Source: Larix sibirica (lineage: Eukaryota; Streptophyta; Pinopsida; Pinales; Pinaceae). From it: a DNA stretch of 28,357 bases. Shown here piece after piece: positions 1-9,201 of the stretch. The position numbers and the translations under genes were made by a program. Under the pieces are notes generated by a model. The model did not search any database and was not told where the DNA came from. It saw only the letters and a program-made list of their open reading frames with translations. The stretch's first letter is position 1, and every line of letters starts with the position of its first letter. The stretch is from contig NWUY0300007542.1 in NCBI GenBank assembly GCA_004151065.3, positions 37,601 through 65,957 on the forward strand. Direction: 5' to 3'.

Positions 1-217
1 ACTATTTTATTCAACTATGATATTCAATTAGTTAATAACTAAAACTGCAATACTCAATATTTGAACAGGAAATAATTCTCAGCATGAAAGCCTCGTACAA
101 ATACAAATGCTAACAGTCCCAAGTATATAATGTATCAGTACTAGATTCCTATCACCAAAAGCATATCAAATGATAAGATGTAATAATGATTAATTCAAAT
201 AAAGGTACTGTGCAAAT
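1..217. other. AT-rich non-coding flank
   Basis: No recognisable gene, repeat or structured RNA is visible. The stretch ends at the ambiguous base at 218 and does not match the sequence preceding the second copy of the duplicated block, so it is either a true separate flank or an unrelated contig end. Confidence 0.6.
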
Positions 218-218
218 N
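218..218. other. Single N, probable contig join
   Basis: A lone N sits exactly at the left edge of duplicated block A. The sequence to its right is shared with position 8984 onward; the sequence to its left is not. I read it as an assembly gap compressed to one base rather than one uncertain nucleotide. Confidence 0.6.
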
Positions 219-726
219 TTCAGCTATCTTTATCTTCATGGTTTGGTGCTTTCGAACACTTGTAGGTGTTCTTTATTTGACATAAGTTAAGGTTTCAATT
301 TCTGATTCAACATGACGTAAGTTTGGGACACTTGTAGGTCTATGTTCCCACCTTTTCCCTCTTCCAATAGTCAAGGTTGATGAACCATTAGTGGCAATGA
401 TTAAATGAGTAAGACAAGTTTGGTGGCAAGGTCTAATGTTGTTTATACGGAATATATTGAACTCCATAAGATCCAAAAAATTTATTTGGAAAAGTTCAAT
501 GTGACCCAAATATCCACATGGTCATGAAATAGATCTTACAAGAATTAACCCTTAATGTAAAAATTTCACTGCATGTCAATGAGAAAAACCCTAGTTCTCG
601 AAATTGTCCAATAACAAAACTCATGCCCAAGGACTAATAGGAGAGATGTACCCGTATTTTTAATATGATGTCACTACTCCAATAGAATCGATGGTTTGTT
701 GATCCAAGTATCGATTCTCATGTTAT

Positions 727-744
727 GGTGAGTTGAAACTCACC
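727..744. repeat. Satellite stem-loop, 8-bp perfect arms
   Basis: GGTGAGTT-GA-AACTCACC is a perfect inverted repeat with a two-base centre. Counterparts occur at the same phase in the other monomers (for example 1441-1458, 1799-1816, 2158-2175, 2517-2534) with mostly complementary arms. Confidence 0.7.
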
Positions 745-1637
745 TCCATAAATTATTCAGAGACACATGGTGAATTATGTGCAATGACATAGAAACCAAA
801 TGGAGTAGTGAAATTGAGAGTGATAAGATCCAAAAAGTTTATTTCAAAAAGTCCAATGTGACATGCTTTCCACACACTCATGAAATAAATTTTACAATAA
901 TCAACCCTTAACGAAAAAATTGCACTACATGTTAATGAGCAAATTCCTAGTTATGGAAATTGTCCAATAAGAAAATGGCTTAGCCATGGAATCACAAGAT
1001 ATGGGTGCCCCTAGTTGTAATCCAATTTCATGAGTCCAAAATAATTGATATTTCGTAGATCTGAGTCCCATTTCTCATTTTATGGTGAGAGGTAACTCGC
1101 TTCCTAAAGGCATTCAAAGACACATGGTGAATTCAGTCTGACGGCATAAAAATAAAACATATCATAAAAATTGAGTGACATAAGCTCCCATAAGTTTATT
1201 TGGAAAATGCCAATGTGACCATGCTATCCACATGCTCACAAAATAGAGTTTGCAACAATTGGTCCTTAATGCAAAAATTGCACTACATGTTAATGAGAAA
1301 AAACCTAGCTCTAGAAATTGTCTAATAAAAAACATCCTAGCCATGGAATCATGGGATAGGGGTTCCCCTAGTTGTAATATAATTTCAAGATTCCAATAGA
1401 ATCAATCATTCATTGATTTGAGTCCCATTTCTCATTTTATGGTGAGTTGTAACTCTCCTCCTGAAGGAATTTAGAGACTTGTGGTGAATTTGGTTTGGGG
1501 GAATAAAAAATAAACTAAGTATCAAAATTTAGTTCCATAAGCTCCAACAAGTTTATATGGACAAGGTAAATATGACCACCCTATCCACATTCTCACAAAA
1601 GAAAGTTTACAAGAAATGACCCTTAATGCAAAAATTG

Positions 1638-2355
1638 CACTACATGTTAATGAGCAAAACCCTAGTTTTGGAAATTTTCCAATAAAAAATCCCCCTAGTC
1701 ATGGACTCATAGGAGAGTGGTGCTCCTAGCTATAATCCGTTTCCAAAATCCTAATAGAATCTATTTTTATTTGATCCGAGTATTAGTTCTAATTTTATGG
1801 TGAGTTGTAACTCGCCTCGTGAAAGCATTTAAAGACACATGGTGAATTTGGTCTGGGGGTATAAAAACCAGATAGAAAAGAAAAATTGAGTGTCATAAGT
1901 TCCAACGAGTTTATTTGGACAATACCAATGTGATCACACTATCCACATGCTCACAAAACATATTTGTCAGTAATTGACCCATTAATGTGAAAATTTCACT
2001 ACATGTTAATGAGCAAAACCCTAGTTTTGGAAATTTTCCAATAAAAAATCCCCCTAGTCATGGACTCATAGGAGAGTGGTGCTCCTAGCTATAATCCGTT
2101 TCCAAAATCCTAATAGAATCTATTTTTATTTGATCCGAGTATTAGTTCTAATTTTATGGTGAGTTGTAACTCGCCTCGTGAAAGCATTTAAAGACACATG
2201 GTGAATTTGGTCTGGGGGTATAAAAACCAGATAGAAAAGAAAAATTGAGTGTCATAAGTTCCAACGAGTTTATTTGGACAATACCAATGTGATCACACTA
2301 TCCACATGCTCACAAAACATATTTGTCAGTAATTGACCCATTAATGTGAAAATTT
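1638..2355. repeat. Two identical adjacent 359-bp satellite units
   Basis: Units 1638-1996 and 1997-2355 appear identical base for base, while neighbouring monomers differ widely. The second unit is absent from copy B. It is either a very recent unequal-exchange duplication or an assembly error at a repeat. Confidence 0.85.
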
Positions 2356-2516
2356 CACTACATGTTAATGAGCAAAACCCTAGTTTTGGAAATTGTCCAA
2401 TAAAAAAGCCTCCTAGCCATGGATTAATGGGAGAGAGGTGCCCTTAGCTGTAATATGATGTTATGAATCCAATTGAATCAATTGTTCTTCAATTTGAGCC
2501 TTGATTCTCATTTTAT

Positions 2517-2534
2517 GGCAAGTTGTAACTTGCC
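2517..2534. repeat. Satellite stem-loop with altered paired bases
   Basis: GGCAAGTT-GT-AACTTGCC is perfectly self-complementary although the arms differ from the usual GGTGAGTT and AACTCACC or AACTCGCC. Paired positions have changed on both sides. The same sequence is at 10921-10938 in copy B. Confidence 0.7.
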
Positions 2535-2778
2535 TCCTGGAGGAATTTAGAGACATGTGGTGAATTCGATCTAGGGCATGAAAATAAATCGAAGCAGAAA
2601 AATTGAGTGCCACAAGTGCCTACAATTTTTTTGTACAAGGACAATGTGATTGCACTATCCACATGCTCACGAAATAGTTTTTCAAAGAATTAACCCTTTA
2701 ATGCAAAAAGTTGCACTACATGTTAATGAGCAAAACCATAGTTTTGGAAATTGTCCAATAAAAAATCCTCCTAGGTTT

Positions 2779-2960
2779 ATCAAGGGTACTGTATACTGGG
2801 TTATGCAGGATATGTAAGTTAGGGTAGTCCTCATAAATCAATGTTTCTTTGGTATTTACGTTATGTAGGCTAGGTAAATTAGGTTATGTAAGTTAGGGTA
2901 GTTAGGTGTGTCAGGTTGATTTGTGTCAGGTTGAATTTTGCTTGTAAGTCATAAGGGCCT
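2779..2960. repeat. Degenerate G/T-rich telomere-like tract (copy A)
   Basis: This tract directly follows the satellite array and contains many GTTAGGGTAGT, TAGGTTA and AGGTAAATTAGG variants on the plus strand, with few C residues. It is not a regular telomeric array. The duplicate in copy B is at 11183-11364. Confidence 0.55.
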
Positions 2961-3129
2961 AAATCTAGTTTTCAATCTTTATGGTTTCAACAAAGGTAAG
3001 GTAGTAGGTGGGTGAGTTTGGAAGACCAACCCTTGGGACATTGGTGGAGGAATTGTTTCATCTAGTTTAGTTTCACTAATAATGTGAAGATATAGGCATT
3101 TAGTTAGGGATACTTGTCAAATGGAATTG

Positions 3130-3272
3130 TTACAAGAGAGAGTTGCCTCCATAGAAGTGATAGATGAAGTTGCTTCCATAAAAGTGATAGATGAATTAAA
3201 ACGATAAGGGTAGTTGTCCTTAGTGTATGAATTTTCTTACCATCATATTGGAAAAAATGAGCATGTTGGTAG
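3130..3272 (+). repeat. Direct repeat, left member (copy A)
   Basis: It is related to 4750-4878, sharing for example ATAGAAGTG.TAGATGAA, GATAAGGGTAGTT.TCCTTAGTGTAT and AATGAG.ATGTTGGTAG. It contains its own 27-bp tandem duplication (3142-3168 and 3169-3195), which the other member lacks. Copy B counterpart: 11534-11676. Confidence 0.7.
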
Positions 3273-4749
3273 TGTATGAACTATCCTATAAAAATGAGCA
3301 TGAATGGATTTTTATTATTATAAACTATCACTCCGAATATTTTAGCACGAGGTACATGAAAATTGGTAGTCAGAATCAATTTATTAATATGCTACCTGTA
3401 CAAACACATTCATATGGATGAATAATTAGAATCAATTTATTATTATGCAATATATTTTTAGCATTAAACAAATAAATATACTATATGGGTTTAATATATA
3501 TTATAAGAAATGAAGGCCAAATTCGTGTCAATTATATATTTCACTTTCTTTATGAATTCAAACGTAGATATGAATTCATAATCATTACCTCATATTTGTA
3601 TCTTCTTTGCTCGTGTCCACTTTCCAATATGTATTTTAACACTCGGAGCATAGTATTACATTTTTAATTAACTTAAAATAGAATAAAAATAAAAACAAAT
3701 TAGAAGGTGAGTGATTCATATTTAATTATATGTTTTAATGCATACTTACTATTTTTCAAATGCATTCTACTTACATGAAAAATAATTTCATGAATGCATT
3801 TTTATTATTAAAAATATCACTCCAAACCTTCTCAAATAATAGAAAGGATGAGGAAATGATCACTCCAACACTTGTACACTTATTTAAATGGATGGGGAAC
3901 AAGAATAGCATGGGTAAGACCTCATTAAATCCATCACATTTACTATTAATGAAAGACTTGTAATCAGTGAAGAATATGGAATCTATGTCCCGATTGTGTT
4001 CCATTTAGTTAACCCTCATGAGAAATCTATATGGCCTTCCCTAATGGTAATAGTACCTCTTAGGGGATCACACTCCTCCTCCAAACCTAGTACACCAAGG
4101 GATTTTCTAGTAGGAAGGAATATGGAATTGACAGTGTGAAGGGCCGCATGCATGTCCAATTGATTATCGCTAATATTTGAAGAGATGCATTTCTATTGAA
4201 AGCACAAAAAGAATTAAAAGAAAGTAAAGAAAAGAGAAAAACAAATAAATGAAAAAGGATATTTGAAAAAAAAAAATTGCTAGCAAAAGGACAAAGGAGA
4301 GGAAGAGTGTTGGAGTTAGGGGAACTAAAGAGTTGGGGATGCCTTGAGTTCCAACTAGTCGAGCAATATCATAATTCTTCCTCCAACCTCACTCATGGCA
4401 TTAGAGAAGGGGTTATTTGGAAAATAAGAGACGTATTACATAAGAATTTTATGAGTTTTAAATTTGTAAATATTGAGAGAGCCAAAACATCATGTTGCAA
4501 TTCTTTAATTGTTGGGAAATCAATACCAAGAAAATTCAATTCATGATGGTCTTCTTGTTTGGGTTTCCGAAGTAATTTTGTTGTCTTATAATGTGTTCAC
4601 TATGGTATTATTGTTTCATTTTGGTGTATTGTTGAGAAAATCCAACTACCTTAAAACTACCCATATAATTGATCTAGAGGAAATCAATGGTTACCACAAT
4701 AGAGTTGTTGGGCATGGTTTCCAATCTTAGAATGACTTTCTAATTCTGG

Positions 4750-4878
4750 TTGTAAGAGAGGGTTACAGGAGCGATTTACCTCTATAGAAGTGTTAGATGA
4801 ATGAAAATGATAAGGGTAGTTTTCCTTAGTGTATACATTTTCCTAGCATCATATTAGGAAAAATGAGAATGTTGGTAG
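4750..4878 (+). repeat. Direct repeat, right member (copy A)
   Basis: A diverged direct copy of 3130-3272. The pair could be remnants of the ends of a retroelement, but I see no primer-binding site, polypurine tract or coding motif between them. Copy B counterpart: 13154-13282. Confidence 0.65.
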
Positions 4879-5029
4879 GGTGTACCCAAAATTTTGGGAA
4901 AACAACAAAATATCTCAAGTTTAGTCAAAATGATTAGCAAAGATTATTAAATATGATTGATTAAGGGATTGTTTTATATTAAAAGGGACCTTATTAGAAT
5001 TCATGAGGGGCGTATTATTGCTAGGATAG

Positions 5030-5350
5030 GTTAATTTTTTAAACATTAAGTTAGTATACAATAAATTAGGTTAGTTGGGCTATACTATGGTATAGTATGG
5101 TAGGTTAGTCTATCTCTAGTGGTGGGTAAGCGTAGTGGTAGCTGAGTGTGGGATACAGTATATTATTCTATGTTTTTCTAGGGTAGAAAGCACCAGTGAT
5201 AGGATACTCTAGGTTAGGCTAGAATAGTCTAAATAGCATATTGTAGTTTAAGGAAACATAACATAGTCTAGGGTTGGGTAAGGTATGTTAATCTAAGGAA
5301 GGGTAGATTGGGGATAGTGTAGTTTAGGTTAGGTTATGTATAGTAATGAA
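5030..5350. repeat. C-poor TAGGTTA-type low-complexity tract (copy A)
   Basis: About 320 bases dominated by GGTTAG, TAGGTTA, TAGTCTA and GGTATAG variants, with strong strand asymmetry (very few C on the plus strand). It includes the small inverted repeat CTATAC-TATG-GTATAG near 5091. It looks like a degenerated microsatellite or telomere-like repeat. Copy B counterpart: 13434-13754. Confidence 0.55.
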
Positions 5351-6278
5351 GTATAGAATAAGGTAGTGTAGACCATTGCATCATGAATAACTTGGCCAAT
5401 AGAAAAAGTGATCTCATAGAGATGTGATACCAACAATGAGATATCATCATTCGTGACCCTACCTAGATGATATGGTTGTGGGTAAGTCATAAGAGGGAGG
5501 TACAAAAATTTCAAAAATTCAGATACAACTAAATTATGTTGACACCTATTGTCCTAGATCGACTTAAATATGTGATCCTTAAATGTTCCCTCATAAATCA
5601 ATAGATATTCAATATTTCAATTTTCCAATAGTTTCTTGTTACATCACATAATGTCAGAGGCAATGACATAACTCTAGTACTTTAGTTTCAAATTTGTTAT
5701 TTATCCTTGGCATGCTTAGATGGTAGAGTGAAACTAGAAATTCCTTAAGAATTAGAAAACATAACAAGGATGATGTTAAGAGAATATGCTATATTGATGG
5801 AGAACCTCTTTATCATGTTGTACTTATGAGAAATGTAGATAAATAAAGGGGCATAAAGGTAAGTACCTCAAACATGCCATCAATAAGTAAGTACCCCAAG
5901 TCATGTAATAACAATAAAGGACATTAAAAAGGGATATTATATAATAGAATATGGTCTTGCATAATGAATTAGGATAGGGAGGAAATCCACTCGGGTCAAT
6001 GATGATCAAAGGATTAAGGGAAGGATGGATCATGGACATGATGCCATCCAATTGAACAAGAAAGACAATGTATAAATAAATGTCCTTCATGTACCTATAA
6101 TTCTTTGGATAACCCAAGCACATAGAAGTACAATAGTGTGAAACACATTCATTATGTATAATTAAAAGTAATATAAATGGATTGAAAAATTAACAAAAGT
6201 AATAAACAACCAACATACCTTGAAATATCCAACCAAGGTGAGCGTATTAGTTTATATCACCTATATAATTACTTATGG
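5351..6278. other. Unassigned DNA downstream of the transposase fragment (copy A)
   Basis: The longest open frame, 99 codons on the minus strand at 5824-6123, has no motif that I recognise. It lies just beyond the 3' end of the transposase C-terminal region on the same strand, so it could be element sequence (3' exon or untranslated part), but I cannot show this. Copy B counterpart: 13755-14682. Confidence 0.4.
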
Positions 6279-7179
6279 TCATTCAAGTATACCATCTAGA
6301 TCGTATCTAACACTAGTGGTCTCCATTAACTTCCAGTGCTTACAATGAGGTAGGACGTTCCATACCTTTCATGAGTTCTTACTTAGCATTGTTTGTAGTT
6401 GGGGGTTTGTACCAACAACTAAGTTCGCAAAGTGGTATATAAATGCACCTAGTCTATAATATTGAAATACATAACCACCCTTATTTGTTGATCAATCATC
6501 CTATGTCAAATATTCACCTTTAATAACTATTGAACCAATTGGAAATTGATCACCTATGTCATATGTTATTGAGACATTGAAAGTATACTTTACCTCCAAG
6601 CAATATTCCTGACCAATAGTCAATGCCCCATTCATTACCTTTTGGGGAAACCACTTCATATATGTTCCCTACAAAAAAATGGAGTTGTAGCACATGAGTC
6701 TAATAAACCATCAATGCATACTACATTCATACTATGGATAAATTTTAGTATAGATATTTACTTAACCTGTTTGTATGATATTTGAGACATGATCATAATG
6801 TGGTGAAATACTTGATTGGTCCTCCTCCAACTGGGATAATTGAGAAGTTATACATGGACCTATGGGGAGTGATATAGGATCACATTTATCAACCCAATAT
6901 ATCAATTAACAATCATCCCATTCATTGTTGTTACATGGGCCATGGAAGAAAGAAACTTTTCTTTTCCATATTTCAACTATAGCATTATTTAAGCTTCAAA
7001 CCAAATGAAATCCATCAGTTCCATGCACTATTTTTCATTCATATGTATGTGATTGATCTACATCAACCACCTCCCAAAAATATCTCTACACATGTCCTTT
7101 CCTTCTTGAGTCCTATTCTTGCCCTATGTTCCCTCTACCATTACCGAAGAACACCATTCAACAATAGATTTTGCATCTC
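6279..7179 (-). pseudogene. DDE-type transposase, C-terminal fragment (copy A)
   Basis: Read right to left. DAKSIVEWCSSVM begins at 7177. After a frameshift there is a long frame from 7085 to 6767 containing RYFWEVVDVDQSH, NNNEWDDC, WVDKCDPISLPIGPC and QLSQLEEDQSSISPHYDHVSN, broken by three stops. A likely intron follows, with donor ACAG|GTTAAG at 6767/6766 and acceptor TTTTTTTGTAG|GGAAC at 6669/6668. The next exon reads GNIYEVVSPKGNEWGIDYW, then shifts frame near 6600 to FPIGSIVIKGEYL and FANLVVGTN, ending near RYDLDGILE at 6282. From memory these motifs match the C-terminal part of a transposase-like family common in plants; I do not know its superfamily name. The fragment is cut at the N at 7180. 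The sequence beyond (7181 on) shows no catalytic domain, so this copy is partial as well as decayed. Confidence 0.65.
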
Positions 7180-7180
7180 N
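7180..7180. other. Single N, probable contig join
   Basis: It follows GATTTTGCATCTC, exactly the 13 bases preceding the N at 15584. The sequences after the two Ns differ. It lies inside a transposase exon. Two breaks at an identical base in a duplicated block point to an assembler break rather than a biological end. Confidence 0.7.
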
Positions 7181-8983
7181 TCTATGTATCCCCTTATCAT
7201 CTTTACGATGATGTGTCCATATATGTGGGTATTCAATGTGATTGACACTCTAAACTGCCTTAGGATTGAAATGAAATATTAGTTTAAAGAATCAAACAAC
7301 AAACAAAATTTCATCACACTTCAACCCAACAAACTAGGTAACCCAAAATAAAAGATACCAAGCATATGCCAATAAGTTTTGGCCCTTAGGGAACACTTTT
7401 CTAAGCATAAACCATATCTGAAATTCACTTTATAATAGCATACATTACAACTGTAAATATTCCCCATTACTGTCAAGATGTTTGTCAAATCACTTAACAA
7501 ATTGAACCTTAATTTATGTAAAATCAACAATATTTATAAGTGGTGGAAATTACCAAATTATAAAAATGATGAAAGCTAAAAATAAAATATACAATTATTA
7601 TTGGACAACCAGAAACTTATATATGTATATAAGAATGTAGTACATGTACATAACACAAGTTTATTACAAATATGGTACAATTTTTCAAACTTCCCAAAAT
7701 CCTAGCTAGGGAAACCACGAAAACCCTAGGCACCACCAAACATCTCCAATAACCAATCATCAAAACCGTAGGTATTCCACTCTTGCATCATCACAAGCAC
7801 CAAGACTTCTATGGTTCACTAAGAATATAAGAATTCCATGATTTTGACTTAGTCTTACATCTCAAAAGAACAAAGTTTCAAAATCATGCAAGGCATTAGC
7901 TCCACTCTCAATGTATTCTATTGGGATAGAAACCCTAGTGCTACAACAAGAGACATAAACATCATCATCATCATCATCATCATGATCTTCTCTAGGGTTT
8001 ACAAGTATAGAATAAACCCTAGTCATCACAAGAGAAAATCATAGCATCACACAAGAACAATCTCTCCAAGAACATCCAAGACATATCTCTCTCCTCATAT
8101 CTTGTTCCATGGTTTTCTCATGATCCCTAACATCTAGATCCTAGGGTCTTTTTATGAGCATTAACAACACCAAGACAAGTAGAAATTCACATCTAATAAA
8201 TTATAAGCTACTATAATGTTCTCTCCATAAAATCTACTATGTACATGCTCAATATCAATATCATTACATGAACTTAATATAATTTCCCTCATCATGCATT
8301 GGTACACCTCTCATAATTCCTTCCAAAAGAACTTTGTTGTATCCCAACAATGAATCAAATTGTTAACATTATCATGGACCATAAGTTCAATAATGTTTCT
8401 AGTACTAATTGTATCCTAATGAATTTTTGGGATATTATCATTTCCAATGCTAACAAGGAGAAGATCTTACCCAAGGTGTCGATAAATTGTTACTTAAAGT
8501 AAATTTATAAGAAACAATGAAAGATATACCATAATCACATCAAACTAAATGCATTCATAAACAAAGGCATCATATACATAGAACTAAAAGGGAAGCCAAA
8601 ATCACATTCAATCCATTAACACCCTAAAGAGATCCATTACATCATTGTCTTTATTATTCCAAATTATCACAAGTCCCCAAGGATTCATAACATATAACAT
8701 GTGTTTATGATTTTATGGATAATACCTAGGTTGCACTTGTTGAGGAGAAGGATAGAGGAGATCCATTGCTTGGAGAAAAGGAGGCTTTCTAGAGTTGACA
8801 CTAATTTATGGTGGATCCTTGGTGGAGATAGGGTTTTTACTTTCTTATTGAACTAGAGATTTGTAGAGATAGAAGATTGAGCCTTGGTATGAGGCTATTA
8901 TGTACATGTATTTCATATTTACACACACATACATAGATGAAGTTTCAATAGATATCCAAAATTGCATTATTGTATATTTTATT
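7181..8983. other. Unassigned AT-rich spacer between the two block copies
   Basis: No gene recognised. Several CCCTAG and TAGGG words (AAACCCTAG-like) occur at 7700-8040, and an ATC microsatellite at 7961-7983. Open frames are short and without familiar motifs. The right end runs directly into copy B without a gap. Confidence 0.5.
7961..7983 (+). repeat. (ATC)n microsatellite
   Basis: About 7.7 uninterrupted ATC units, visible directly. Confidence 0.95.
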
Positions 8984-9201
8984 TTCAGCTATCTTTATCT
9001 TCATGGTTTGGTGCTTTTGAACACTTGTAGGTGTTCTTTATTTGACATAAGTTAAGGTTTCAATTTCTGATTCAACATGGGGTAAGTTTGGGACACTTGT
9101 AGGTCTATGTTCCCACCTTTTCCCTCTTCCAATAGTCAAAGTTGATGAACCACTAGTGGCAATGATTAAATGAGTAAGAGAAGTTTGGTGGCAAGGTCTG
9201 A

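Larger units (their letters stand above)
437..2778. repeat. Tandem satellite, ~358-bp monomers (copy A)
   Basis: About six full monomers plus partial units at both ends. Taking the recurring CACTACATGTTAATGAG (or close variant) as phase marker, units begin at 567, 923, 1281, 1638, 1997, 2356 and 2714, giving spacings of 356, 358, 357, 359, 359 and 358. Each unit also carries AAACCCTAG or a variant, a stem-loop around TTATGGTGAGTTGTAACTC, and TATCCACATGCTCAC. The array ends abruptly near the sequence CCTCCTAGG at about 2777. Apart from the two identical units at 1638-2355, monomers are clearly diverged from one another. No protein-coding potential; short open frames here are by-products. Confidence 0.92.
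2961..5029. other. Unassigned AT-rich DNA with a dispersed direct repeat
   Basis: No gene is recognised. Open frames on both strands are below 90 codons and share no family motif I know. Two related ~130-140-bp segments (3130-3272 and 4750-4878) lie 1.6 kb apart in direct orientation. The duplicate of this stretch in copy B is 11365-13433. Confidence 0.5.
219..7179. repeat. Duplicated ~7-kb block, copy A
   Basis: The block is a direct copy of 8984-15583. The coordinate offset is 8765 at the left edge, 8763 after two one-base indels, and 8404 after position 2356, where A has one extra 359-bp satellite unit. From 219 to about 1509 I counted roughly 40 differences by eye (about 3%); after that I saw none. 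In order it contains a satellite array, G/T-rich telomere-like DNA, unassigned DNA and a minus-strand transposase C-terminus. It is bounded by single Ns at 218 and 7180, so it may be a segmental duplication or an assembly artefact (duplicated haplotype or repeat contig). Confidence 0.9.

Noticed and set aside
273-509. 78-codon minus-strand frame, repeated at 9038-9274
   Set aside because: It lies at the edge of the satellite array and is repeated only because the block is duplicated. The two copies differ without any sign of codon-level constraint, and no motif is visible.
437-2778. CRISPR-like regularly spaced repeats
   Set aside because: The ~358-bp units are contiguous with no unique spacers. 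This is ordinary satellite DNA in a eukaryotic context.
2779-2960. True telomere or interstitial telomeric array
   Set aside because: There are only scattered TTAGGG-type words with no regular 7-bp periodicity, so it is reported only as telomere-like low complexity.
4277-4730. Two overlapping plus-strand frames (89 and 73 codons)
   Set aside because: No family motif, no promoter or splice support, and their conservation at 12681-13134 is only due to the duplicated block.
5824-6123. 99-codon minus-strand open frame, duplicated at 14228-14527
   Set aside because: It is the longest clean frame in the duplicated block, but I recognise no family motif, and identity between copies reflects block identity rather than selection. 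It could be transposon-derived.
7043-7282. 79-codon plus-strand frame crossing the N at 7180
   Set aside because: It is antisense to the transposase fragment and runs through an assembly break.
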